Assembly (NCBI RefSeq): GCF_000182925.2
Contig: NC_026502.1
Coordinates: forward strand, 930,001 to 994,000
DNA from: Neurospora crassa OR74A
Taxonomy: Eukaryota > Ascomycota > Sordariomycetes > Sordariales > Sordariaceae
Length of the DNA stretch: 64,000 nucleotides
Reading direction: 5' to 3'
A program made the position numbers and the translations under genes. Under the pieces are notes generated by a model, which saw nothing but the letters and a program-made list of their open reading frames with translations, made no database searches and was not told the origin of the DNA. How positions within the stretch are numbered: position 1 is the first letter of the stretch; each line of letters starts with the position of its first letter. This document shows, piece by piece, positions 10,811 to 22,866 of this stretch.

Positions 10811-12329
10811 AGGCTGGCCAGAACACCACCGCTGGCTGACCAAGAGTCGACTATGTCACACGGTTCGGATATGGTGACTACTCAAGAGACGGTCGACCCA
10901 GCTGGTAACGATACCACGCCCCAGGCAGCTGAGAGCTTAGTAGTTCCCGTCTCGCTTTGGGGCATGGCCTTTGGTTCTTGCGACTGATACGACTGCGAAG
11001 GCGTTCCTTTGTGGATTGAAGACGCAACTATACACTATACAACCTCACCTCTATCTACACTGGTGCCGTAGGCGGAATCGAAGGCTCGCTGAGGATGTGA
11101 GCACGTGGTTGAAGCATACGAAAAGCATGCTTATCACACAGACATACAGGAATAACGGATGATATCACTTTTGGAGGGGTGCAATTGGGTTTCTTATCTT
11201 TTCATCATGGCTATTGTTTGGACGTCGAGGTATCTTTGCTCTTCGAATTTTTATTGCGTTGTCACTTGGCGTGGGTTGCGTACTGGTGGATAAAAGAAGA
11301 AGGAAAGACGATGTAGATACCGGGGAGGTGCAACTTGCAAGTGCGTGGCTCTGAGCGCTTGATACCTTCGCAGCTGATACCACAAGTCAGGTGTTAGTTT
11401 TTACACTACGGCGGCTGTCAATAAAGAAGTCAAAACCATTGTTAAATACTTGACGCAACTGCCCCTTGTTTACTCATACATTTTGATCGGAACGATGTCC
11501 ACAGCTGAATACGGTTATGCATTACTGAGTGGTTGGATTGCAGCCGATGCCGAATTTGACATCATTGAACATGCGAGCACTTAACTTGAAGCATTGGGTG
11601 AAGCCAACTTAAGTATAATGAGTTTGTGCTTCAGTAAACCCTGAGAGATCACCGCCTTTCTTATCCTGGCCACTGCATCGGGCCTCGCCCGTGATAGCTT
11701 CATTCTTTGGAACTCGGGAGTGACCGAGCGAAAGCGCCAACACACTCTGGTAAACTTGGATGGATGGTCAAAGCTTTTCCAATTCCAATTCGACGGCACT
11801 TGGATCTGGGAATGATGACCGACTTTGACGTAAGCTGCTGCGCTAACCGGATTCGGAAAGGCGTCTCTTTATGCTTCCCTTCGAGCCCCACCAAGCTCTC
11901 GGCTGTTTCCAGCTTTGTAATCATTTGTCTTCGAGGGGCATCGTTTTATGTTTGCAAAGCGACTTGCGACAGTGTCGATGGGCGGCGCAATTGTCGAATC
12001 CGTCCATGTCCAAGAGATCAGTGGCGGGAAGCGAATGAGCAAGCAATTGGAAAGAACTGACCGATGTGGCATGGGCAGAAGTTTCATGATAGTTCTACAG
12101 TATATCGATTTTGACAATTCTAGACCCTTTTTCCTGGTCACCTACTGACTACTCTTCTCATCTGGATTTCCAGCTGCTTACGTTGACCTTTATAATCGTC
12201 TAGACCATCTTTTTTCGTGAGCAACAAAGTCACAAGTGGGCGAAAAAGTCAATAAAAGTTCAAAAGCCGGATCCAGCAAATGGATTCGATCCTATAAGTA
12301 TCCTTAACTTTCTCAACTCCTCCAAGGTC
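10811..12329. other. intergenic between the CAP20-like gene and pirin
   Basis: Contains the CAP20-like 3' region and the pirin promoter. No coding frame with recognisable similarity was found. A TATA-like cctataagt lies at about 12291-12299, just before the first pirin ATG. Confidence 0.5.
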
Positions 12330-13478
12330 ATGAAGAACTTTTTTCTTGTCACCATCATCTCCATCCTTGTTGGAATTTGTTCCATCTTCCTACTGCCTAT
12401 CGACCTTTTACAAGTCGACATCTCTACACTGACAAACCAACTACTCAACTACACGAACATCAACACCTATTTCGCAACTCAACCCTCAGAAGATATCTCT
12501 GCTTCTTCTACTTCTTCATCAAACCCAACCATAGTCATCACAACAACCCCCACCGCCGCAAACATGTCCGTCCCGCGCCTCATCCGCAAAATCTTCCTCG
12601 CCACCGAACAGGCCGAGGGCGCCGGTGCCCGCGTGCGTCGCTCCATCGGCACCCCTCAGCTCCGCAACTTCTCTCCCTTCCTCATGCTCGACCACTTCAC
12701 CATCCGTCCCGGCTCCGGCTTCCCCGACCACCCCCACCGCGGTCAAGAAACCATCACCTACTTGCTTTCCGGCGGCGTCGACCACGAGGACTTTGCCGGC
12801 AACAAGGGCACCATTGAGGCGGGCGACCTGCAGTTCATGACGGCGGGCAGGGGTATCATGCACGCCGAGATGCCGCGCCAGAACCCGGACGGGAGCGCCA
12901 ACGTGGGATTGCAGCTTTGGGTGGACCTGCCCAAGGAGCTCAAGTCGTGCGAGCCGCGGTACCGGGACCTGAAGGCGCAAGAGATCCCCACGGTCGAGAC
13001 GGACGAGGGACGCGTCAAGATCAAGGTGATCAGCGGCAAGAGTCACGGGGTGGACAGCGTCAAGGACCTGGCGTACACGCCCGTGTGGATTCTGGATGTG
13101 GAGGTGAAGCCCGGTGGCAAGGTGGTGCAGGAGGTGCCGGAGGGGTGGAACGCGTTTGCGTATACTTTGGAGGGCACCGCCATCTTCAGCTCGGGCAAGG
13201 ACGGCGAGAAGAGGACGGTGGAGCAATTCCACAATGTGGTGTTTGAGCCGCAGGGCGAGGCGGTTTATGCCGAGGTGGATGCGGGCGCGGAGAAGCCGGC
13301 GAGGTTTGTTTTGGTTGCGGGAACACCGCTCGATCAGAAGGTGGTGCAGTATGGCCCGTTTGTGCTGAACAGTCAGGAGGAGGTGTACCAGGCTTTTGTG
13401 GATTACCAGACGCATTCGAACGGGTTTGAGAGGGCGCAGGGGTGGAGGAGCGAGATTGGAAAGTCGATGAGGCACTAA
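12330..13478 (+). CDS. pirin (cupin-fold iron protein) with possible N-terminal extension
   Basis: An intronless frame of 382 residues. The pirin core starts at Met79 (12564) and gives 304 residues, the normal family size. The metal ligands are visible: His134 and His136 in HPHRG, and His178 and Glu180 in HAEMP, numbered from the first ATG; their spacing matches the iron site of human pirin. Pirins are bicupin proteins described as quercetinase-like enzymes or transcription cofactors. The upstream in-frame ATG at 12330 would add 78 residues with a hydrophobic stretch (about 4-23) and a Ser/Thr-rich linker. The context at 12564 (GCAAACATGTCC) is much closer to the fungal consensus than that at 12330, so the short form is probably the main product and the long one, if made, would be targeted to a membrane or organelle. 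Confidence 0.93.
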   Translation: MKNFFLVTIISILVGICSIFLLPIDLLQVDISTLTNQLLNYTNINTYFATQPSEDISASSTSSSNPTIVITTTPTAANMSVPRLIRKIFLATEQAEGAGARVRRSIGTPQLRNFSPFLMLDHFTIRPGSGFPDHPHRGQETITYLLSGGVDHEDFAGNKGTIEAGDLQFMTAGRGIMHAEMPRQNPDGSANVGLQLWVDLPKELKSCEPRYRDLKAQEIPTVETDEGRVKIKVISGKSHGVDSVKDLAYTPVWILDVEVKPGGKVVQEVPEGWNAFAYTLEGTAIFSSGKDGEKRTVEQFHNVVFEPQGEAVYAEVDAGAEKPARFVLVAGTPLDQKVVQYGPFVLNSQEEVYQAFVDYQTHSNGFERAQGWRSEIGKSMRH

Positions 13479-13972
13479 AGGGGGGAAAACGGGGAGTTGA
13501 GATACCAGTTTGCTTTTTTTGTTTGTTACTATCAAGTTGGATATGGGAGAGTAGGGTTAGCTGGGTAGAATAGATTCTGATGCATTTTCTGAACACTTCG
13601 TTTGGTCTAGTTGCTGTGATGCTATATCTGAGGTGTTCGACGAGGTCCAAGCTCTGAATGATTAGTACTTCGACAAGACTTCAAATGGGAACATCGAGCT
13701 TGACATAGCATAGCCACTCGAGATGGACAAATCTCAGTAGTTATCCGTTAAAACAAACAGCTTTATTGTAAATCAAAAAGGTATATTCTAAACCAAGCCA
13801 TGCGCAATTCAGCCGCCCGAATTCATTCGTATGCCTTATACAATTCCTCCACCGCCTGCTTTCCCTTGTTCTAATTCATATTCTATGTTCTTCCGATCAC
13901 CATATTGGGCGTGGTGTTGCCCCCAATGTCTTCCCCATATGATGTGTGTATATCGTCCTTGCCTGCATGCCC
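13479..13972. other. convergent 3' intergenic of pirin and ATX1
   Basis: The two genes end towards each other here. Only untranslated regions are expected and nothing else was seen. Confidence 0.5.
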
Positions 13973-14392
13973 TTACTCGTCCTTAAGCACAACATCCACG
14001 TCACGAATCTTGTTCCCATTGCTGTCCAATTCCACGCAGGAGTTGACACCCTTGCCAGTCTTCTTGATTGTTCGGAGGATCTTTTCGTAAAGGGCAGGGG
14101 ACTCGTCATCGACGGTGACGTTGGCGCTCTTTTCATCGAGGAGGACGGTGTAGGATACGATGTTTGATTCGTTCTCTGGTCATTGTCAGTTATGCATGCT
14201 TCTTTAGTACCGGGCGGCGGGCAGGGCAATCGGAATGTATTTGAAAAGGAAACCTTGGGGGGGGGGGGGGGGGAGCGGGGGTATGGACAGAGACAACGGA
14301 CCTTTAAGTCTCTTGAGGACGCGGTCAACGGCGCCGGAGCAGCCCCCGCAGGTCATGGTGACATCGAACTTGTAGGTGTAGGAGCCGGACAT
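13973..14392 (-). CDS. ATX1: Atx1-type copper metallochaperone
   Basis: Two exons (14392-14302, 14175-13973) give 97 residues. The heavy-metal-associated motif MTCGGC is at 13-18, with Lys-rich stretches (KRLK, IKKTGK) that in Atx1 proteins guide docking to the copper ATPase. Atx1 carries Cu(I) in the cytosol to the Ccc2-type P-type ATPase of the Golgi. The 126-nt intron has a non-consensus GTCCGT donor and carries a run of about 17 C (G on the plus strand, 14257-14273), but its branch site (CTGAC) and CAG acceptor are good and the joined frame restores the expected beta-alpha-beta-beta-alpha-beta order. The start is in a good context (AAAAATGTCC). It has a slightly longer C-terminus than the 73-residue yeast protein. 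Confidence 0.92.
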
Positions 14393-15483
14393 TTTTGACG
14401 GGTTTGTTGGGTTGGTAATATCAGTGTTCAGATGACAGTTTATCGAAGTGCAAGTTGCGACAATGGTATGCGATGCGGTGCGGGGCAGTTGTGTGGAAAC
14501 GTGCAACAATAGTAGTAAGTGAGGTGTTCGTGGATCGCGGGAATGGGGGGAGCGCGGACTTGGAGTCGGGAGGGGCAGCACTTTAAATAAGCTTCGCGAC
14601 TGGGATAGCAATGAGCCAAAATGGGAGGAGCGGAACTTGGAACAACTCCCTACAGACAACGAGGTAACTTCACTCAGGGATACGGGCGAAAAAGCGAACC
14701 TGACAGATTGCAATAGAGACGCATTACTGATACGGAAGGAAAGATGGAGGACAAGCTTAATAATTTGCTCATTGCGTGGTGCTTACTGTCAGGTACGCCT
14801 GCCTGGTACCGCTACGCCTCAGATGATCTCGCGATGGTGTATCAGGGGACTCCGTGTCAACCGCAGATCTCCCAAGAAGGGATTCATGTTGCTTCCGTTG
14901 TTGGTGCGTGAGACGTCGCGCGATGGCGTCAGTCCCGCTTTCCCACTGTCCTGTTCTTGCTGCAAATGCCACATCAAACGAAGCTTTAACAGTGCCGCGC
15001 AGACTGTAACACTCGTGTCTCCACCCGCGTTTAGCAGCGAACCCTCGGTCGGTGTACTAAATAAGCGACGGACTGCCCTGAGCTTGAAACTTGCTCACCG
15101 AGACTGTCTCATGTCTTGTGATCCTGGACATCGGATTCTTGATCGGCTCAAACCGAACGTGAAGACACATACACTACCTATGTATACCTGTGCTGCTCCT
15201 TGGGTTGCCCGTCGTTGTTTATGCGTCGTAGAATATCGAAGGCTCAGAAGTTTGTTAGGGGTTTCGGTCTAACGCCGTGCGGAAAAGGTACATAGTGCTT
15301 CACAACATGTTTTGAATTGGTCCTGTACTGAATGGAAATAGTCGATGGTTCAAGCAGCATTTGCCTCATGGAAACAGCCATTGCGCTTTAGCTAATTCGC
15401 TACTACACCACTGTCCAAAATGGCAGTCTTCCAGTAATTTATTTCCCTTTTCCACTAATTATACTCTCCGGAGGAACATCTAT
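14393..15483. other. intergenic between ATX1 and RQC1
   Basis: Holds the ATX1 promoter and the RQC1 3' region. A 211-codon open frame at 14637-15272 on the plus strand shows no family similarity and was not accepted as a gene. Confidence 0.5.
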
Positions 15484-17688
15484 CTACCTCCGAGCAGTCT
15501 CCTCCTCGTCGGTATCATCCGCATCCTCCACCGTCGCCCTCCTGTTGGGTGTGCCACCCTGTCCAAACTCCAATTCGAGTTCAGGATCAAGCTGATCCTC
15601 ATACCAGTGATCCTCGTCTTCAAAGTCATCATCACCCCATCCATCATCGAAATCATCTTCCCAACCCCCAGGCATGACATCACCTCTCTGATTACCTTCA
15701 CCTCCTTCCGCGCCGCCTGCTGCTCCGCCTGTCCATCCTTGACCCGTCAAAACATCCACGATCCTCCGCCACACCCCGCGCTGCTCCTCGTCGGCTTCAG
15801 GATCGTCGATTCTCGCACGAGCATCATCCACCACGGCGCGGAGCTGGTCTTCGTTCATGCGGGCCCTAGCCATCTGCAGCGCAGCTTGCGCCTGTTCATG
15901 CAGCCTCGTCTGTCTATGTTCGCCGTCGCCCTCGGCAATGCTCCATGGCATCTTCTGGGTCGGGCTGGAAAAGATGTTGTCCTCCTTTGGGGGTGGGAGA
16001 GGGTCAAAGTCAAAATTGGGAGACGCCGTGTGCAACATCTTGCGCGGAACGGCCGACATGAGCTCGGGTGTGTTGTCCAAGTAGACGAAGCGGGCTGTAG
16101 CGAGCGAGACGACCGGGCTGGGAGGCAGGCCAAAGAAGTCCACCTTACGAGCAGCGTTGGCGGCCTCGGTCAGGAGGGAAATCGCGGCCGGATTGTTCCA
16201 GATGTCCTTGGCTAGGTGGACGTAGAGCTTGGTGTGTAGCGCTTCCTCGTCATCCCGGGGCTGGACACCCCAAACGGAGCGTGGGGTATCAATGTTGAGA
16301 GCGCTGAAGAGGGCGCAGTAAAGCCAGGGGAGTTCCTCGATGCTTTCGATGGCAGCAGCGCGTGCTCCGGCGTTATCCTTCAGCTGAAGCTTGGCCAAGG
16401 GGAGGGTAGCCTTGACATAGCGACCGGTGCCCAAATTGGCAATCAGGGGTGAGTTGCACAATTCAATGAACCACTTAGCCTCGTATGCGCGGATAGCTAG
16501 AATGTGGATCCAGTTCAGCACGCCATAGGGGTCATCATGGTTGACACTGAGGACGAACTTGGCCCATTCCAGGGCCGTGCGGTAGGTTCCCTTGAGGACC
16601 AGGTTCTTGATCTGGTTATAGCCAGCCAAGAAGAACTGCCTGTTTTCGGGTCGGTTGAAGTCCAGTCTTGCGGTGCCATCTCCCAACCGCTTGCGAAAAT
16701 CGCTCAGACTGACCCTGCCAAAAGTGAAAAGAGCTCGCTCGATGAGGTCGTGGGCTAGGTACGAGTTCTGGTCTTGGTGGGCAACCTTGCTCACTTGGAT
16801 GAGCGACGAGACGTGGTAAGGGTACCTGGATAAGAAGTAGACGAGTTGCATGGGATCGTACATCTGAACGAGACCATAAAAGTTGCCCTCGAGGGCGTCG
16901 TATGTCTTGTCATGCGCAAAAGCAAACTCGGCGACACCAGGCTCACCGTTGAAGGACTCGGTAACACGCACCATCTTAAGACCGCGAGTAGAGTCTCTAG
17001 GCCACGTCTTCTTGCCCTCGATAAAGGGATTCGTGCGCAACACTGTCTCAAACATGCTCCTCTTTCCTAGCTGCTGCTGAACTGCTGGAGGGACCGAAAG
17101 GAAGGTTTCGAGGTCAACGTTCTGCCGAGCAGCTCCTCTTTGCTGTTGACGGCTGTTGGCCTCAGCAGCCTGTTCCGCTCGCGCTGCTTCAATGGCACTG
17201 CCAAACAGCTTCCGCATCTCGTTGATAGCCTTGAGATGCTGAAAGTTGACGCGCAAGAGCTCGTTGATTTGACTGGTCGAATTGGCCGTATTGGAAGTGG
17301 CGATGTCCGAGACAGGATTTTTGTTGTCCTTGAGCTTAAGCTCCTCAAGAACGCGATCGATCTCATCCAGATCATCTTCTTCCTCCTTTTCTGGGGCAGG
17401 TGATTCGGTCTTCTTGCCCTTCTTCTTCTTCTTTTTGGACTTTTTACTCTTCTTGGCGGGGGCTACCGGTTCTGGGACGTCCTCGGCTTCTTTGGTTTCC
17501 TCCTCGGTGTCCTGATCGTCGTCGCCATCGTCTCCCCCTCCAAAAGCGGCAAATCCTGCAAAAGCATTGGGCTTGGGCTTCGTAACAATGGGCTCGTCCT
17601 CGGATTCTTCATCTTCTCGTTCGGCTTCATTCTTCAGTCTAAGAAGTTCCTGCTGCTTTTGCAGCTTTCGCATTTGCCGTGTCGCCAT
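15484..17688 (-). CDS. RQC1: Rqc1/TCF25 ribosome quality control complex subunit
   Basis: A single exon of 734 residues. Residues 1-115 are charged low complexity with acidic blocks and a run of Lys/Ser (KKSKKSKKKKKKGKK). The conserved TCF25 domain follows, with the typical FYGLVQMYDPMQLVYFLSRYP-type region (partly quoted), a RPENRQFFLAGYNQ block and GVLNWIHILAIRA. Residues after about 650 form an acidic tail with DDFDDGWGDDD. Rqc1 works with Rqc2, the Ltn1 ubiquitin ligase and Cdc48 on stalled 60S subunits and promotes K48 chain formation on the stuck nascent chain. The length matches fungal Rqc1 (about 720 in yeast). It is transcribed away from the Scd6 gene. Confidence 0.95.
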   Translation of the reverse strand: MATRQMRKLQKQQELLRLKNEAEREDEESEDEPIVTKPKPNAFAGFAAFGGGDDGDDDQDTEEETKEAEDVPEPVAPAKKSKKSKKKKKKGKKTESPAPEKEEEDDLDEIDRVLEELKLKDNKNPVSDIATSNTANSTSQINELLRVNFQHLKAINEMRKLFGSAIEAARAEQAAEANSRQQQRGAARQNVDLETFLSVPPAVQQQLGKRSMFETVLRTNPFIEGKKTWPRDSTRGLKMVRVTESFNGEPGVAEFAFAHDKTYDALEGNFYGLVQMYDPMQLVYFLSRYPYHVSSLIQVSKVAHQDQNSYLAHDLIERALFTFGRVSLSDFRKRLGDGTARLDFNRPENRQFFLAGYNQIKNLVLKGTYRTALEWAKFVLSVNHDDPYGVLNWIHILAIRAYEAKWFIELCNSPLIANLGTGRYVKATLPLAKLQLKDNAGARAAAIESIEELPWLYCALFSALNIDTPRSVWGVQPRDDEEALHTKLYVHLAKDIWNNPAAISLLTEAANAARKVDFFGLPPSPVVSLATARFVYLDNTPELMSAVPRKMLHTASPNFDFDPLPPPKEDNIFSSPTQKMPWSIAEGDGEHRQTRLHEQAQAALQMARARMNEDQLRAVVDDARARIDDPEADEEQRGVWRRIVDVLTGQGWTGGAAGGAEGGEGNQRGDVMPGGWEDDFDDGWGDDDFEDEDHWYEDQLDPELELEFGQGGTPNRRATVEDADDTDEEETARR

Positions 17689-19300
17689 GCTGAAATATGA
17701 GAATGCTTTTCAAGATGAGGATGACGAAGTTGCTGGACTGTGGCCGCGGGGCAATTCGAAGGCTTTATAACCCCACCAGCTCAGCTGAGAAAGATAGTCT
17801 TAATAATGCGACTGCCTGGGTGAATGACTTGGTCGGCACGCGTTGAACTGTGGTGTAGTAAGGTGAGCAACACCTGGGTTCTGTCAAGCGGCTAAGCTTC
17901 ACTGAATTCGCTGGTGTAATCAAGTTCGTTGTTGCTTCTTGCCTTTTCAGAAACTTTGTCAAGGAACGGAAGTTGGAGTGGCCGATGGAGTCACCTTCCC
18001 GAGCATTGATAAAAGTGGGTCTGCCAAGCCCATGATGTCGACGAAACACCGAGGGCAGGGGCAACGGATGCTCTCATCGGCTTTGAGGTTGTTTGCATGA
18101 CGGAGCTTCCAGCACTGCAGTACAGACGGGACCTAGGTACCTAGAGATACATACTAGGTATGTACAGAAATGGATCGATCGATAGTACCTCTATCAGGTG
18201 GGCAGCTGTTCATGACCGAGCTTGCTTGTTATGCTTTAAAGTCTTGGGCTTTCCTACATGTGCATAACAAGTGGTTTCACTCGAACGCATTGATTGCTAT
18301 TTGGAAGCTCTGAGCGATGGACATGTTTGTTCCAACAAGTAACAACTGAATCAGGCCAGGTCACACGTAGCAGATGGCAGGTTGTACGTAGGTTATAAAC
18401 AAGAAGGTAGCGTGCAGATTCCGGAGTGCTGCAAGTTTTTGAATGCATAAGTACCGCATGGTTAGGAAGTTATTGTACAGCCGATTTCTACCGAAGATAT
18501 CATGTCTAGAATCCTATATATATATATATATGTCATGATCTCATAACAGAGCTCGACAATGAGGTAGGTACTCTCGGGGTCACGAAACACGACAGCTAGC
18601 GCAAATAAACAAGACTCACTTCATCGGCATGCTACCACTGTCTCGAGTCGTTATTCGATGGCCGTGAAACAGGCATATCGCAACAAATGTTAAGCTGACC
18701 GGACTAGCTGGTATTGACACTGACGAGAGCTACTGTGGTATTTCGAGGTACCTTATTCACTCAACTCGTCACCAACCTGAACTGAGTACATCATAACACC
18801 GACCGACGGCAAGGTTCAGTTCAGTTCAGTTCCATTCTGTCGGTCGGCCCCCGCTACTATCGATCTCAGCCTCCCGCCCTCCACCGTGGCGGTGCACGGA
18901 TGCCGGGACAACATGCGCCGAAAGGTGCCCAGAGTGGTGACGACGGGCGCAATGTGGGGTCACAACACCACGAAACAAGGAGGCTGAACTCGGTGAGTTT
19001 TCGCTGGTTGGCTGCCTTTTTACCTCGTTCCCTCCCGCCAATCCTTCCCTTTCTTTCTTCTTCCTCCTTCCTCCATGCAAACTATGAAACCCCCGCCATG
19101 ACAACCTAACACTGCCCACACTTTCCTGTCGTTGTCTTTTACTCCCTTTCCACGTCCAAGATCCGCGATCTTTAATTCTATTTTTTCTTCATTTTCGGCT
19201 CGATTGAAACCGTTTCGCCTTCTGCTTCTTTTTATTCACCGCACATCACACACACGCGCATACTGCATTCAACGCTGTTGCAGCCAGCGCGCTTTGTTCA
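17689..19300. promoter_or_regulatory. divergent promoter region of RQC1 and SCD6
   Basis: 1.6 kb without a recognisable gene. It holds a TA repeat at about 18514-18531, a GTTCA repeat near 18813-18830 and a CT-rich leader at about 19020-19090 before SCD6. Specific factor sites could not be assigned. Confidence 0.45.
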
Positions 19301-21439
19301 ATGTCTGAATTCCTTGGGTATGTTGGTCACGTCTTCCCCCCGCCATCACCTGATGGTGCTAGCTACTTCCCCTCCCCCTCCTCTCGTCCCCGACAATGCT
19401 TCATTTGCTAACGGCTCGCGCGATATGTAGCTCTCGGATATCCTTGATATCGAGGAGCGACATCCGGTAGGCTCTAGCCTCTGCATCCTGCTAGGCTTGG
19501 CAGCCCCGCTGACCGTCATTTCAGCTATGTCGGTACCTTGCACAACATCAACTCGGAGGAGTCTACCGTCTCCCTAGAGAATGTCCGGTCATTTGGAACG
19601 GAGGGCCGCAAGCACAATCCCGATGAGGAAGTGCCCGCCTCAGACCAGGTTTACGAGTACATCGTTTTCCGCGGCAGCGATGTGAAAGATCTTCGCATAG
19701 AGGAGGGGCCTGCGCCTCCCAAGGAAAACAAGCCCCCGATGCCTGATGATCCCGCAATCCTCGGCGTAAGTCTCCATTCCTGCGAGTCACTCCACCTACC
19801 CAGCCCACACCCTGATGAAATATTCTCGGATGTAAAATTTTACTTTTGTCTGAAAAGCGCAAAAACAATGTTGAGATTTCCGTTGCCTTCCTTCTGATCT
19901 GTGGTTCAACCATACCCTCTTTCACCCTCATAATACTGGCTTCCACAGTCGCTAACATGGAATGCTCAGGCTCGTCCTCGTCAGGCCAATGTTGCTCCTG
20001 GTCCTCCTGGCCCTCCTGGACCTCCGGGCCCACCCGGTCCTGTACCCCCCGGTCCCATTGGTGCTCCCGGACACCAAGGCCCGCCGCCGCCTCCCGGCGC
20101 CCCTGGCTTCGGTTATTATCCTCCTCATATGGGTGGCTGGGGCCGCGCTGGTGCTCCTCCTAATGCGTTCGGCGGCATGCCGTATCCTCCCCCTCCCGGA
20201 TGGTTCCCTCCTGGTCAGGAGTTCCCCATGGGCCACGGTCCTGGTCCGTGGAACAACTATCCCTACCCGCCTGGTCCTGGTGTCGCTCCGGCCGGCGTTC
20301 CGGGCCAGGGAGGTCGCCAGTCTGCGAACCAGACCCCGAGCAATCAGGGTCCTGGCCCGAAGCCTGCGCCCATTGGCCCCGCGGGTGATAAGAAGCCGTC
20401 TACGCCTTCTCAGCCTCAGCAGCAACCCCAGCAGCATGAGCTGTCTGCCGAAGTACCCAAGTCTTTTGGTCAGCAGCCTGCTGCCGGCGCCCCTTCCTTG
20501 CCAAACGATTCAAAGCCCACTGTCGAAGAGGTCAAGGCCACTGCTGCGTCTCTAAACAATGCTGCTCCGGCTGGTCCTTCTCCCCAACAGAAGACCATCC
20601 CCACTGGTCCCAAGGGCAGCACCACTCGCCCCTCGCAAATTCTTCCTGCCGTTCCCCTTCCCGCTGCCCTTACTGCGAGACCCATTCAGCCGGCGGCTGG
20701 ATCTGCCAAGCCAGCCGGTGAAATTGGAAGCGGACCGATGAGCGCGGCCCAGTTGCGTGACGCGACTCAACAGGCTAGAGCGGCCGTCGCTGTTGCCATG
20801 GCTAACATGGTTAAGCTGGATGGCCAAGTCGCTACCCAGCAGCAAGTAACCGCCGCCGCTGTTGACAATCTTACCAAGCGTGTTAACGAAATGAACGTTA
20901 ACGCCGCTGCGACGGCTACCCCCTCTCGCGCCCCCTTGAGCCATAACGCCGCCGCTGCGAACCGCGGTGGTCGTGCTCGTGGTCCCCGTCCGGCCAAGGT
21001 TGAAGTCCCTGACTCTGACTTTGACTTCGAGTCCTCTAATGCCAAGTTCAACAAGCAAGAAATTGTTAAGGAGGCCATCGCTGGTTCTCCGCTTGGTGAG
21101 GAGCCAGCAATCGAATCGGCTGCTCCGGAAGCTGTTGCCGATGTCTCTGGTGTTGCTCAGCAAGCCTACAACAAGAGCAAGTCATTTTTTGACAACATCT
21201 CAAGTGAGGCCAAGGATAGAGCTGAGAACAATGGCCAAAAGCCGGGTGGTCGTGAGTGGCGCGGAGAGGAACAACGCAGGAACATCGAGACCTTCGGCCA
21301 AGGCAGTGTTGATGGTGGCTACCGTGGCTTTCGCGGTGGCAGAGGTCGTGGTCGCGGTGGTCGCGGCCGTGGCTTCCGTGGTGGACGAGGTGCGAGCAAT
21401 GGCTTCCCTCGCCGTGATGCGCCGGCCGCCGCACAGTAA
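19301..21439 (+). CDS. SCD6: Scd6/LSM14-family mRNP translation repressor
   Basis: Four exons (19301-19317, 19431-19466, 19525-19765, 19970-21439) give 587 residues. Residues 1-85 form the LSm14 domain (GSRISLISRSDIRYVGTL). A Pro/Gly-rich stretch at 100-230 looks collagen-like (repeated GPP). The FDF motif (DSDFDFESSNAKFNK) is at about 446-460, the FFD box (SKSFFDNISS) at 501-510, the TFG box (RNIETFG) near 535-541, and an RGG domain at 547-578. In yeast Scd6 binds eIF4G through RGG and decapping factors through LSm/FDF, and sits in P-bodies. The first two exons are tiny (17 and 36 nt); the splice signals are GTATGT/TAG and GTAGGC/CAG with CTAAC or CTGAC branch sites. Ala/Gln-rich low complexity around 365-415 may help phase separation, which is inference. 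Confidence 0.95.
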
Positions 21440-22866
21440 TTTCGCTTTTCGTGACTTGCCCAATATTTGATGGGCTCTGTGGCGTTGTGAACGAACGTTT
21501 TCCTTTTTCGAAGCCTCAAGGTTTGGGACTGAGCATGATTTTATTGAACAGAGGCAAAGGCTTGTAGCCCGGAGTTTCATTGGGAGTTGTGGCATGATGC
21601 TATGAATTGGGACGACCCAGGGCAGGCCATATAGCGAGAGTGATTTTCCAGATCTAATCAAGGTGATAGCGGAGGAGTGAGCAGCACTCTCGCTGAGACT
21701 GGCCGCAGTACGGCCATCGCCGCTAAACAGCGCGCAACGTCTTTTACCCTCCAGCCATCACAGCATGGAGGATGATAATCACTGGATAGATGCGACCAGG
21801 GGCATCATCTGGGTTGACTGGTATTTTATTATGCACACAGATCCATAACAGCATGGTCTGTATGGGAAGGGGTTTTTGCTCTTGAGATGGAAGCGCAGCG
21901 GGACTGGCATTGGACAGACAGAGGCAAGCTAAGCTGCTGCCCTACAGACACATGAAACCGATGAACTTGGAGGACATGGCCATCAGGTTGACTTGAAGGA
22001 CGCCTTTGTTGCGTCGGGATAATCAAAGCCATCAAACCCTCCTTACCTCACCAACTTGTGCAACCAATTTGCCCTGTTCATGATGCAAAAGTATGATATC
22101 ATTACTGGGTACATACATTTGTCGCCTTTTCTAAGACATAGCATCATACGTTATTGAAGGAAGTCACAGCTACTTCTCCCTTGATCCTCATGATATCCCT
22201 TCTGGCATAAAGTGCTTTGGGTCAATGTCTAAGTCAACTACTTCTTATCCTAATCGTGTCCTGGTTGTCCAATTCCTGCCAATGACACTGTGAAGGCAGC
22301 TTGAGTATATAGAATTTTTCCTTATGAAGTTGTTTCTTTATTGGATTGACATAGGCTTCGACATACTCAGTGAAGTTGATCTATATGAAATATCACTCGA
22401 TATGAAAGCATCAACGTCCATGTTAGTTCATGTCCATGTTGATATGTATCCGATTTCTGTTGCGTGGTTTGCCGATCTTGTCTGTTGTCCAGTTTCTACT
22501 CATCTTCTGTGAAGACAGTTCAGACAGGTAGATAGATTATGCTTGGGCTACTTTCTGTCCTCATACTTTCTAGTACTTTTTTTCCTTACTTTTTTTTTTT
22601 TTTTTGCTTCCCCATACACTTCAAAGGCAGAAGATGAGTGAGGTAGGTAGACATAAGCTGATAACCAGTCCATTACACTATGTTTCTACACGCAAAGCCA
22701 TTTCCGCTACCGACTTCTGACAATACGCTTTCCCTTCCTGTTTTTTTTCGGTGCGAACAACATGACATCCATCCATATATATCCGCTGTCCACGCCAGAC
22801 AGTTGAATGATAAATCTACCTAAAGAAGATTCTTCTTCTGTTCGATCCGAGTCCGATCCCAAAATA
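21440..22866. other. convergent intergenic of SCD6 and BCD1
   Basis: Somewhat AT-rich and without a recognisable gene; a T run lies at about 22588-22604. It should carry the 3' untranslated regions of both genes. Two short frames in 22324-22512 have no support. Confidence 0.5.

Noticed and set aside
12519-13535. A 338-codon minus-strand frame
   Set aside because: Antisense shadow of the GC-rich pirin gene.
14637-15272. A 211-codon plus-strand frame between ATX1 and RQC1
   Set aside because: Composition is not protein-like, no family motif is seen, and it lies in expected promoter and 3' sequence.
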